In this document: piece after piece, positions 1-6,122 of the stretch
Layout of the letters: each line of letters opens with the position of its first letter
Numbering within the stretch: the first letter of the stretch is position 1
Virus record (IMG/VR): IMGVR_UViG_3300021403_000032
Coordinates: 1 to 37,801 of that record
Strand: one strand, 5' to 3'
Source: a virus
Length of the DNA stretch: 37,801 nucleotides
Made by a program: the position numbers and the translations under genes
Notes under the pieces: model-generated
What the model was told of the DNA's origin: nothing
What the model saw: the letters and a program-made list of their open reading frames with translations, nothing else
The model's database searches: none

Positions 1-149
1 AGACCGTGATCAGGGTTCAGGTTCGGCTCGGCCGCAAGCTCTACACCTACGGCGTGCGAACCACGGTGGGCCGCGAGCCCAAGGCCGGTGACAAGGTGAT
101 CATCCCCGCGCCCGAGTGGATCCCCGACTTCGGTCCGCAGGAGGCCGTG
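1..149. repeat. Terminal direct repeat, left copy (circular overlap)
   Basis: Bases 1-149 recur at 37653-37801. The only difference I see is T at 23 versus C at 37675, a synonymous third-position change (GTT/GTC, Val) in the gene that crosses the junction. This is the signature of an assembled circular or circularly permuted molecule rather than a biological repeat, since the reading frame continues correctly across the join. The unique length would be about 37,652 bp. Confidence 0.9.
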
Positions 150-227
150 ATCCGTCACGTCGGCGACGACTGCGCGGATACCGGCTACCGGGGCGCCCTC
201 ACGATGGCCCGGCTGGTGACCTCGTGA
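1..227 (+). CDS. Small hypothetical protein, 3' part (gene spans the circular junction)
   Basis: These bases are the 3' part of a gene whose start lies at the other end of the window (ATG at 37637). On the closed circle it encodes 80 residues beginning MTAPTETVIRVQVRLGRKLY and ending TMARLVTS. Read alone, a GTG at 6 would give 73 residues, but the joined frame is better because its ATG overlaps the stop of the preceding gene (ATGA). The product is small, probably beta-rich at the start (alternating RVQVRLGRKLYTYGVRTTV), with a basic N-terminal half and an acidic C-terminal half. I recognise no family. The next gene starts inside its stop codon (GTGA at 224), so it belongs to the early operon. 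Confidence 0.75.
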   Translation, partial: TVIRVQVRLGRKLYTYGVRTTVGREPKAGDKVIIPAPEWIPDFGPQEAVIRHVGDDCADTGYRGALTMARLVTS

Positions 228-565
228 CCGCCGAGACCGAGCGCGAGCTGACCCCGCTCGACATGGCCCGCAACCTGGCCGCGTCGGTGCTGCGCGCCGC
301 GCGCCGCGTCGAGGCCGACGAGCTGAGCGCGTTTATCAACCACACGGGCGAGCATGGCCACTTCGCCGCCGAGCTGGCCGGGAACCTCGCGCTCGTGTCG
401 ATCGCCGAAGACCTGCACCGCGTCGTCGGCATCATGACCGGCCGGCCGGACCCCGAACCCGACCCCTGGACGCTGCGCGGCGCAGTTGACGACGCGCGAG
501 CGACGCGCGAGCACATGCGCCGCTGGTCCGAGGGCGACGAGACCCACCCCGGCGAGCAACCATGA
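224..565 (+). CDS. Hypothetical early protein, 113 aa
   Basis: The GTG start overlaps the stop of the preceding gene (GTGA), giving 113 residues; the open frame reaches back to 116 but that extension lies inside the upstream gene. The product looks mostly alpha-helical and acidic, with a long helix-like stretch in the first 60 residues (LDMARNLAASVLRAARRVEA) and an Arg/Glu-rich C-terminus. No cysteines, membrane segment or known motif can be seen. It sits in a run of small, overlapping early genes between the replication module and the Lsr2-like gene. Function unknown. Confidence 0.75.
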   Translation: MTAETERELTPLDMARNLAASVLRAARRVEADELSAFINHTGEHGHFAAELAGNLALVSIAEDLHRVVGIMTGRPDPEPDPWTLRGAVDDARATREHMRRWSEGDETHPGEQP

Positions 566-930
566 TCGCGGCGGTACCCCCCGACGACGAGCACACCACG
601 GTCAAGCTCGTCCGCGCGCTGCGCGCCGTCCCCGACCCCGGCGTGTCCGAGTCGATGATCGCGCGGGCCGCACGCGGCTACTATCACGACTACCTCTCGC
701 CGCTGGCGCTGCCAGAGCTGGCCCTGATCGGCGAGCTGCGCGCGATCGCGAACCATCCCTCGCGCAACGGCACCCGCTCCCGGCTCGTGCTGCTCGACAT
801 CGCGCAGCGCGTGATCGACGGCGAGTTTGACGCCAGCAAAGCCGAGTCGGACAAGTGGGCGAAGTCCCCCGAGGGGCGGGCCGCGTTCGCGTCGCTCGTG
901 CGCTTGCCGCAGCCCCCCGAACGGCCATGA
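562..930 (+). CDS. Hypothetical early protein, 122 aa
   Basis: ATG at 562 overlaps the previous stop (ATGA), so it is translationally coupled. The 122-residue product is predicted from its composition to be helical (for example LALPELALIGELRAIANHPS) with a proline-rich end (RLPQPPERP). It has no signal peptide, no cysteines and no recognisable catalytic motif. Coding in this frame is supported by the high GC third positions and by overlap with both neighbours. Function unknown. Confidence 0.75.
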   Translation: MIAAVPPDDEHTTVKLVRALRAVPDPGVSESMIARAARGYYHDYLSPLALPELALIGELRAIANHPSRNGTRSRLVLLDIAQRVIDGEFDASKAESDKWAKSPEGRAAFASLVRLPQPPERP

Positions 931-1148
931 GCCACGTCGACCCGCACGATCTCGGATTCGCGGGCCTGCTCAAAGCCGGATATACGCCCGAGGAGGCGTG
1001 GTCCGAAATACGGCGCGACTGCTATCACCCGGCGGTGCGCGCGATTATCGCCGAGCTGCGCTCAACCAAGGAGGGACGCGAGACGCTCGAATGGTCGCGG
1101 CTCGAATGGGCGCAGCGCGGAATGATCCCGCCGTGGGACGTTCCGTGA
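927..1148 (+). CDS. Hypothetical early protein, 73 aa
   Basis: ATG at 927 overlaps the preceding stop (ATGA); upstream in-frame codons from 855 lie in the previous gene. The protein (MSHVDPHDLGFAGLLKAGYT...) has a short motif GYTPEEAWSEIRRD that resembles a small helical module. It is the last gene of the coupled run begun at the replication genes, because a 79-bp non-coding gap follows it before the Lsr2-like gene. No family recognised. Confidence 0.7.
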   Translation: MSHVDPHDLGFAGLLKAGYTPEEAWSEIRRDCYHPAVRAIIAELRSTKEGRETLEWSRLEWAQRGMIPPWDVP

Positions 1149-1227
1149 AAGTGGAACCGCGCAATTACGCATCGTCTACTGTTACTTGCACGTACGCAAC
1201 TACTCGCAGTAAAGGAAGGGACCACCA
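1149..1227 (+). promoter_or_regulatory. Control region of the Lsr2-like gene
   Basis: This 79-bp gap interrupts an otherwise fully overlapping gene run and is AT-richer than its surroundings. It holds a near-palindrome TTGCACGTACGCAA and a flanking inverted pair TTACT ... AGTAA, followed by the ribosome-binding leader GAAGGGACCACC (1215-1226) one base before the GTG start. Lsr2-type proteins bind AT-rich DNA, so autoregulation here is possible; that is inference. I see no convincing -35/-10 pair (TTGCAC with TAAAGG at 18 bp is weak). Confidence 0.4.
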
Positions 1228-1611
1228 GTGGCAACACAAACCCGAGTCGTGCTCACCGACGACCTAAACGGCGGCGAAGCCGAGGGCACGGTGCAATTCG
1301 GGCTCGACGGCCAGGGCTACGAAATGGAGCTCGACGCGGCGAATAGCGCCGCGCTGCGCGCATCGCTGCGCCCCTACATCGACGCGGGCCGCCGCGTCGC
1401 CGCCATTCCGGCCCAGCGGCGCCGGGGCACTCGCAGCGCCCCCGGCCGCGCAGCCGTCCCCGCGGCGCGATTCGCCACCGGACAGCCGCTCACCGACGAC
1501 GAGCGCGCCAAGATTCGCGAATGGGCCAAGACTCAGCCCCAGCTCGGCAAGATCGCCGACAGGGGCCGTCTCAGCGCGACCGTGATCGCCGAATACCGAA
1601 AGGTGCACTGA
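1228..1611 (+). CDS. lsr2: Lsr2-like nucleoid-associated protein
   Basis: The 127-residue product has the architecture of Lsr2, the actinobacterial xenogeneic silencer that bridges AT-rich DNA. The N-terminal dimerisation domain is clear (VVLTDDLNGGEAEGTVQFGL at 7-26, then YEMEL and LRPYIDAGRRV), a basic linker follows (RRRGTRSAPGR), and the C-terminal DNA-binding domain shows IREWAKTQ and the minor-groove-reading triplet Arg-Gly-Arg at 112-114, ending VIAEYRKVH. Start is GTG with a strong extended Shine-Dalgarno leader. Its stop overlaps the next ATG (TGATG). In a temperate phage it may regulate early or lysogenic genes, or act as a decoy against host Lsr2 silencing; the role is inferred, the family call is firm. 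Confidence 0.93.
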   Translation: MATQTRVVLTDDLNGGEAEGTVQFGLDGQGYEMELDAANSAALRASLRPYIDAGRRVAAIPAQRRRGTRSAPGRAAVPAARFATGQPLTDDERAKIREWAKTQPQLGKIADRGRLSATVIAEYRKVH

Positions 1612-2033
1612 TGACCGGCCTGACATTCACCGACCATCCCGCCGACCCCGCCGAGTACCTGCCCCCCGCGCCGCGATCTGAGCACCCCGGCCCGCTCGTG
1701 CTGATCATCCGCCCGACAGGGGCCGCCGAGCTGCTCGTGCTGCCCTCACGCGATCGCGAGCAGGCCGCCGTGCTCAATGACATCGTGGGCGGCCATCTCG
1801 AAACCATCGGCGACGGCTCCTGGCTCGCGTTCGTCTGCGAGGACGGCGCGCGGCTAGAGCAGCCGCACAACCTGACCGCCGACGCGCTCGCCCGCGCGCT
1901 GGGGTGGCACTTCCACCACGGCGACGTCCTCCTCGGCCCGGCGGTGTTCGCGTGCCGGAAGGGCGTCGAGATCGGCGACGTGCCGCAGCGCGTGATCGAC
2001 CTCGCCTCAGCCGCCGGGCTGGTGCTCTCATGA
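1611..2033 (+). CDS. DUF3846-like protein
   Basis: ATG at 1611 shares a base with the stop of the Lsr2-like gene. The 140-residue protein resembles DUF3846 phage and plasmid proteins: a core in which a residue count is followed by VLNDIVGGHLETI, then a strand pair (WLAFVCEDGARLEQPHN), then LARALGW and a closing GDVLLGPAVFACR segment. The family has no established biochemical function. It is co-translated with the Lsr2-like gene and the next gene (ATGA at 2030). The N-terminal 30 residues are proline-rich and not part of the shared core. Family assignment is from memory of the pattern. Confidence 0.7.
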   Translation: MTGLTFTDHPADPAEYLPPAPRSEHPGPLVLIIRPTGAAELLVLPSRDREQAAVLNDIVGGHLETIGDGSWLAFVCEDGARLEQPHNLTADALARALGWHFHHGDVLLGPAVFACRKGVEIGDVPQRVIDLASAAGLVLS

Positions 2034-2386
2034 TGGGGCCGATCGGCGAGCACGCGCGGGCCGAACTGCACCACGAGCCCTCCCGTCGCGGCGGCGACGA
2101 CGGCGAGGTCTACACGCTCGCCCGGATGATCCCCAAGCCCGCCGAGCGCGGCGGGGCGGTGATCGACGTCGAGCACGCCGAGTTCATCGAGGCATGGCCG
2201 CGCACCGCCGAGGGCGCGATAACCGCCGTGAACCGGGCCGCGCAGCTCTCCCGCCACGACGGGCCGGTCGAGCTGCTACGCCCCGATGGGCGCATGATGG
2301 CCCGATACGAGCGCGGCCGGCGCGCCGACCTGCCAGCGGGCGGCATCGTTCACCTGGCCGAAGCCAGGGCGGCGATCAATGGCTGA
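2030..2386 (+). CDS. Hypothetical early protein, 118 aa
   Basis: ATG at 2030 overlaps the preceding stop. The 118-residue product (MMGPIGEHARAELHH...) has a C-terminal part with regular polar strands (VELLRPDGRMMARYERGRRA) and no cysteines or hydrophobic segment. It overlaps the next gene by 8 nt. It lies in a cluster of small co-translated genes of unknown role after the Lsr2-like gene. I do not recognise a family. Confidence 0.7.
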   Translation: MMGPIGEHARAELHHEPSRRGGDDGEVYTLARMIPKPAERGGAVIDVEHAEFIEAWPRTAEGAITAVNRAAQLSRHDGPVELLRPDGRMMARYERGRRADLPAGGIVHLAEARAAING

Positions 2387-2681
2387 GGGCAGGCTGCGGT
2401 TCCGCATCTACGTCGAGGGCGAGCTAGTCGCTGAGGACTGGCTAGTGACCGGCGACCCGGACGGGACCGCAGCCAAAGCCCGCGAGCACGGCCACATATG
2501 CGACGAGGCCAAGGAGGCGGGCAAAGACTGGCTCCTTGAGGTCTACGACCCCGACCGGCCCGAGGACGACCCCGACGCCTATCTCAAGATCGGCCCCGAC
2601 TCGCTCGCCGTGATGGAGCCGATCGCGGTCGTCGTGCTCGGCGTCCCGTCGATCGACCGGCGCGACCGAGGGCTCAACTGA
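2379..2681 (+). CDS. Hypothetical early protein, 100 aa
   Basis: The start ATG at 2379 lies 8 nt before the end of the upstream gene and the stop overlaps the next ATG (TGATG at 2679-2683). The 100-residue product begins with beta-like strands (LRFRIYVEGELVAEDW), is acidic in the middle (DPDRPEDDPDAYL) and ends with a hydrophobic strand (IAVVVLGVPS). No family is recognised and no catalytic motif is visible. Confidence 0.7.
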   Translation: MAEGRLRFRIYVEGELVAEDWLVTGDPDGTAAKAREHGHICDEAKEAGKDWLLEVYDPDRPEDDPDAYLKIGPDSLAVMEPIAVVVLGVPSIDRRDRGLN

Positions 2682-2863
2682 TGACCGCGCAGCCGGGGGG
2701 CGCCCGCTTCGCTCCCCGGCTGCGCCGCGCCGAGAGGCGCGTCTGCGGCTGTGGCCACGCCCGCCGCTATCACGAGCACTACCGGCCCGGCACCGAGTGC
2801 ATCGTGTGCGTCTGCACCCGCTTCCGCTGGCGCTGGCTCTCGCCGTTGCGGCTGCTCGACTAG
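2681..2863 (+). CDS. Small zinc-finger-like protein, 60 aa
   Basis: This coupled 60-residue gene encodes a basic protein with a compact metal-binding pattern: CGCGHARRYHEHY followed by CIVCVCTRF. The Cys/His spacing (C-x-C-x-H ... H ... C-x2-C-x-C) is typical of small zinc-binding proteins in actinophage early regions. The C-terminus is rich in Arg and Trp (RFRWRWLSPLRLL), which could bind nucleic acid. Its specific role is unknown. Confidence 0.75.
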   Translation: MTAQPGGARFAPRLRRAERRVCGCGHARRYHEHYRPGTECIVCVCTRFRWRWLSPLRLLD

Positions 2864-2880
2864 CGGGGCAGACTGGCCGC

Positions 2881-3261
2881 GTGGCCACATCCCGCCGAAC
2901 ACTCTCAGCCCGTGGCCGGGCGATGTACGGCAAGCCGGTTACCTCGAGCTGGCGCACGGCGAACTACGCCTACCCGCGCGGCGTCGGGCCTGACCGGGGC
3001 AAGCGCCCGAGCTACCCCATCGACCCCCGGCACGTGCGCGCAGCGCTCGCCCGCGCCTCGCAGCGCAACACGTCGAGCAGCCGGGGCGCGATCGAGGCCA
3101 GGCTGCGCAAGCGCTACGGCTCAGTAGCGAACGCGCTCGCCGCAGCCAAGCGCGCCAGCCCCCGCCGCGCGACGTCGACGGCCAGGCGCACGAGCACGCA
3201 CAGAGGGGGCGGCACGAGACGGGCAGGGGCGCGTCGATCGACCCCCCGGCGCTCGCGCTGA
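2881..3261 (+). CDS. Basic protein with DUF6582-like core
   Basis: The best start is GTG at 2881 (126 residues), 17 nt after the previous stop; ATG at 2923 is an alternative. Residues from about 30 on resemble the short DUF6582-type core seen in phage proteins: YPIDPRHVRAALARAS, then a basic stretch ending in a helix (LRKRYGSVANALAAAKRA). The last 40 residues are extremely rich in Arg, Ser and Thr, so the tail is very basic and probably disordered and nucleic-acid binding. The stop overlaps the HNH gene start (TGATG). The family match is tentative. Confidence 0.6.
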   Translation: MATSRRTLSARGRAMYGKPVTSSWRTANYAYPRGVGPDRGKRPSYPIDPRHVRAALARASQRNTSSSRGAIEARLRKRYGSVANALAAAKRASPRRATSTARRTSTHRGGGTRRAGARRSTPRRSR

Positions 3262-3599
3262 TGCCCCTCAAGGCTCCGACCCCCTGCTCGTTTCCACGAT
3301 GCCCCTCGCCGTCAACAGCGGGCGGTCGATGCGACGAGCACCCGCGCCCGCTCAGGTGGGCGAGCGGAGCACCGGGGCGCGCTATGCCGAAGGGGTGGGC
3401 AGCAACTAGAGCCCGCATCCTGCGGCGGGACGGGGGGCTGTGCGACTGCGGCGCGCCCGCCACTGAGGTACATCACACGATCCCCGGCGTCGAGGCCGAT
3501 TGGGCGCTGGCCAGCAAGTGCCAGCCTTGCCACAGAGCGATCACCCAGCGGCAGGCAGCGGGGGCGCGCGGGCATCCACGCGAAACGGCCGCCAGATGA
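3261..3599 (+). CDS. HNH endonuclease family protein
   Basis: This 112-residue protein has an N-terminal Cys cluster (C9, C14, C24, H27) and a C-terminal HNH module: LCDCGAPATEVHH (C61, C63, H71, H72) and CQPCH (C87, C90, H91). HNH proteins nick or cut DNA with a metal-bound beta-beta-alpha fold; many small phage HNH proteins assist DNA packaging. Here it lies about 2.5 kb upstream of the small terminase and 5.5 kb upstream of the large one, separated from them by the modification cassette. The metal site looks intact. Start is ATG coupled to the previous stop. Confidence 0.85.
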   Translation: MPLKAPTPCSFPRCPSPSTAGGRCDEHPRPLRWASGAPGRAMPKGWAATRARILRRDGGLCDCGAPATEVHHTIPGVEADWALASKCQPCHRAITQRQAAGARGHPRETAAR

Positions 3600-3805
3600 C
3601 GCACAGAGCGGAGCGCAGACGGCGCGAGCGCGAGCGCGAGTGCTTGCCAGCACGAGACACTCGGCGGCGCAGCGTCCGTCTGAGCGTCGCGCAGACCTGG
3701 GGAGGGGCTCCACCTGCCCCCCGTCGTGCTGAGCGGCTCGCACAGGGCACGCATCCGCGCGACGGTTTCGCGGAAAACGGGTTTCGCCGCCATGACCCAG
3801 CCTGA
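3596..3805 (+). CDS. Possible small basic protein, 69 aa
   Basis: An ATG overlapping the HNH stop (ATGA at 3596) opens a 69-residue frame (MTHRAERRRRERERECLPAR...) that ends 14 nt inside the next gene. It is very rich in Arg and has no recognised domain. The coupling signals and the lack of another gene for 190 nt favour translation, but the composition is what GC-rich out-of-frame DNA also produces, so this may be a leader rather than a true gene. Confidence 0.4.
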   Translation: MTHRAERRRRERERECLPARDTRRRSVRLSVAQTWGGAPPAPRRAERLAQGTHPRDGFAENGFRRHDPA

Positions 3806-4346
3806 GCCCGAGCGCGCCGCCGCCGTGGTGCTCCCGCACCGCTACGCCATGATGCCGGTCGGCGAGATGCGGCCGCACCCGTCGAACCCGAACCGGGGCG
3901 ACGTCGACGCGATCGCCGAGTCAATCGAGGGCATCGGGTTCTACGGCGTCGTGGTGGTGCACGAGTCGACCGGGCACATACTGATCGGCGAGCACCGATG
4001 GACCGCCGCGCAGACGGTCGGGCTCGGCGAGGTCCCCGCGATCGTGGTCGACTGCGACGACGACACCGCGCGGGCGGTCATGGTCGGCGATAACGAGTAT
4101 GCGAAGCTGGCCCGCTGGGACGTCGAGCGGCTCGTCGCCGTGCTGGAGCAGCAACGCGCCTCGCCGCTGGGCCTGGCCGCGACCGGGTTCGGCGAGGCCC
4201 GCTTCGCCGAGCTGGTCGCGCAGCTCCACCCCGCGCCGCCCGATCAGTTCCCCGGCTACGACGACGACCTGCCGACCCAGCACCGATGCCCGCGCTGCGG
4301 CTACGAGTGGTCGGGATCAGCGCGGCCAGGCCAGGGCGCCGCATGA
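3792..4346 (+). CDS. ParB/Srx-fold protein with C-terminal zinc ribbon
   Basis: The product (184 residues from ATG 3792; the frame opens further upstream at 3726) has a ParB-like N-terminal domain: the entry segment VGEMRPHPSNPNRGDVDAIA at 23-42, the hydrophobic core GFYGVVVV, and the signature GEHRWTAA at 67-74 that corresponds to the nucleotide-contacting GERR/GHRR box of ParB. The C-terminus carries CPRCGYEW, half of a zinc-ribbon. Phage ParB-like proteins are often next to DNA methyltransferases; some are CTP-dependent clamps, others nucleases. Here it overlaps the cytosine methyltransferase (ATGA) and is the first gene of the modification cassette, so a role in targeting or regulating modification is plausible but inferred. 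Confidence 0.85.
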   Translation: MTQPEPERAAAVVLPHRYAMMPVGEMRPHPSNPNRGDVDAIAESIEGIGFYGVVVVHESTGHILIGEHRWTAAQTVGLGEVPAIVVDCDDDTARAVMVGDNEYAKLARWDVERLVAVLEQQRASPLGLAATGFGEARFAELVAQLHPAPPDQFPGYDDDLPTQHRCPRCGYEWSGSARPGQGAA

Positions 4347-5380
4347 CGCGCCCGCCCTACGAGCTGCCCACGATGGCCAGCATCGCGTCAATCGAGCCGA
4401 GCGGCTACACGGTCGCGTCGACGTTCAGCGGCACCGGGGGCAGCTCGGCGGGCTACCGGCTCGCCGGATTCGACGTCGTGTGGGCGAGTGAGTTCGTCCC
4501 CGCGGCAGCCGCGAGCTATCGCGCGAACGCCAGCCCCGCGACCGTGCTCGACACGCGAGACATCCGCGAGGTGAAGCCCGACGAGCTGCCCGAGGTTGAC
4601 GTGCTCGACGGCTCGCCGCCGTGCGCCGGGTTCAGCACGCAAGGCAACCTATCGGCGGGCTGGGGCGAGACGGTCGCCTACTCGGGCACGAGCCAGCGCG
4701 TGGACGACCTGTTTTTCGAGTACGCCAGGATCGCCGAGGGGCTGCGCCCCAAGGTGCTCATTGCGGAGAACGTCTCCGGGCTCGTGCGCGGCGTGTCCAA
4801 GGGCTATTTCAAGCTGATCTTGGCCAGGCTGCGCGACGCCGGATACCGCGTCGAGGCGCGGCTGCTCGACGCGAGCTGGCTCGGCGCTGCGCAAGAGCGC
4901 CGCCGGATCATCTTCGTCGGCGTGCGCGACGACCTGGCCGTCGCGCCCGCCTACCCCGCTCCGCAGCCCGTGCGCCGCACGATCGGCGACGCCCTCGGCC
5001 CCGATTACGGCGGGCTCGTGTGGCGGTGGGGCATCGCCGACCGGACCCGGCCCTGTCCCACCATTCAGACGTCTTACACGTCTCATTCTGAGCTGGCGGT
5101 GCTCGCGCCGCCCGGCACCGACCACGACCCCGAGACGGGCCGCGATCTTCACGCCGGGATACCGGCCCACCGAGCGCGCCGCGAGCGCGAGCACGAGTGT
5201 CGACGTCTCACGCTCGGCGAGCTGCGGGCGCTGGCCGGGTTCCCTCCTGATTTCGAGCTGACCGGGAGCTACGATCAGCGCTGGGAGCGGATCGGCCGCG
5301 CCGTCCCGCCCGTGATGATGGCCGCGATCGCGTCGGCGGTGCGCGATCGCATACTCGACCCGCTGCGGGAGGCCGCGTGA
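4343..5380 (+). CDS. DNA cytosine-C5 methyltransferase with Arg in motif X (candidate carboxymethyltransferase)
   Basis: The 345-residue protein has the ordered motifs of C5 DNA methyltransferases: motif I TFSGTGGSSAGYRLAGF (27-43), motif IV GSPPCAGFS with catalytic Cys94, motif VI ENV (142-144), motif VIII QERRRIIFVGVR (184-195), a target-recognition region around RPCPTIQTSYTSHS (236-249), motif IX RRLTLGELRALAGFPPDF and motif X. Motif X normally reads GN[SA]VPP; here it is IGRAVPP, with Arg319 (codon 5297-5299) in place of the conserved Asn that lines the cofactor methyl site. In the engineered M.MpeI variant, Asn-to-Lys at this site permits Cx-SAM use. Together with the coupled CmoA-like gene downstream (GTGA overlap), this suggests transfer of a carboxymethyl group to cytosine. 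No cognate restriction enzyme is visible. Family certain; unusual cofactor inferred. Confidence 0.93.
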   Translation: MTRPPYELPTMASIASIEPSGYTVASTFSGTGGSSAGYRLAGFDVVWASEFVPAAAASYRANASPATVLDTRDIREVKPDELPEVDVLDGSPPCAGFSTQGNLSAGWGETVAYSGTSQRVDDLFFEYARIAEGLRPKVLIAENVSGLVRGVSKGYFKLILARLRDAGYRVEARLLDASWLGAAQERRRIIFVGVRDDLAVAPAYPAPQPVRRTIGDALGPDYGGLVWRWGIADRTRPCPTIQTSYTSHSELAVLAPPGTDHDPETGRDLHAGIPAHRARREREHECRRLTLGELRALAGFPPDFELTGSYDQRWERIGRAVPPVMMAAIASAVRDRILDPLREAA

Positions 5381-6120
5381 ATCAGGGCGACGTCGCCGAA
5401 GCGTTCGGCCCCGGCGGCTGGCAGTTCACCGAGCAGGTCGCCGAGGTCTTCCCCGAGCACGTGCGCGCCTCGGTGCCGTTCTACGACGTCATACAGTCGA
5501 CGGTCGCCGAGGCGTCCGACTGGCTCGTGCCCGCCGGGGGTCACGTCGCCGACATCGGCGCGGCGACGGGCATCACGTGCTGCCAGATCGCCGCGCGGCA
5601 CCCCGAGCGGTCGATCCGCTTCGACCTCTACGACGAGTCGGAGCCGATGCTGAAACTCGCCGAAGCGTCGATGCGCGCCGTGCCCGACCTCGGCGGGCAC
5701 AAGTGCCTCACCCACGCGATACGAGTCGAGAAAGGCCCGTATCAGCACACCCCCGCCGACCTCACGCTGGCGCTGTTCGTGCTCCAGTTCTTGCCCGACC
5801 CCGCCGACCGGGTGCAGACGCTCAAGCTGGCACGCGAGCACGCCGCGCCCGGCGGCGCGCTGATCGTCGCCGAAAAGATCCGGCCCGCCGACGTGCGCTG
5901 GGCCGAGATCGCGATCGACTGCTCGCACGACTGGAAGGCCGCGCACGGCGTCGCCGACAACGCGATCAGGGCCAAGGCCCGCGCGCTGCGCGGCGTGCTG
6001 ATCCCCGCGACCCCGCGCGAGCTGGCCAGCCAGATACGCGCCGCCGGGTGGGCGTCGCCCGAGGTGCTGTTCCGCTGGCATCAGTGGCAGCTCGTCGGCG
6101 CGTTCGCGACGAGAGGCTGA
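5377..6120 (+). CDS. CmoA-like protein (candidate carboxy-SAM synthase)
   Basis: At 247 residues it has the same length as E. coli CmoA, which converts SAM and prephenate into carboxy-SAM, normally for CmoB in tRNA wobble uridine modification. From memory, collinear matches run through the protein: QVAEVFPEHVRASVPFY (20-36) against RVAEVFPDMIQRSVPGY; motif I DIGAATG (59-65); YDESEPML (85-92); VLQFLPDPADR (135-145); PGGALIVAEK (158-167); SHDWKAAHG (183-191) against HHDFKRANG; and a closing W-rich strand. Tyr36 matches the ligand Tyr39. The CmoA carboxylate-binding Arg199 aligns with Ala201, but Arg202 is adjacent, and Asn132 aligns with Leu133, so it is divergent. No CmoB is present; the coupled partner is a DNA methyltransferase. 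An ordinary methyltransferase is the alternative. Confidence 0.8.
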   Translation: MNQGDVAEAFGPGGWQFTEQVAEVFPEHVRASVPFYDVIQSTVAEASDWLVPAGGHVADIGAATGITCCQIAARHPERSIRFDLYDESEPMLKLAEASMRAVPDLGGHKCLTHAIRVEKGPYQHTPADLTLALFVLQFLPDPADRVQTLKLAREHAAPGGALIVAEKIRPADVRWAEIAIDCSHDWKAAHGVADNAIRAKARALRGVLIPATPRELASQIRAAGWASPEVLFRWHQWQLVGAFATRG

Positions 6121-6122
6121 TC

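Noticed and set aside
4343-5380. Restriction-modification system
   Set aside because: No cognate restriction endonuclease is adjacent; neighbours are ParB-like, CmoA-like and terminase genes. The HNH protein at 3261 is of the general phage type.
5275-6081. 268-codon minus-strand frame
   Set aside because: Antisense to the CmoA-like gene, which has full-length family similarity and coupled starts.
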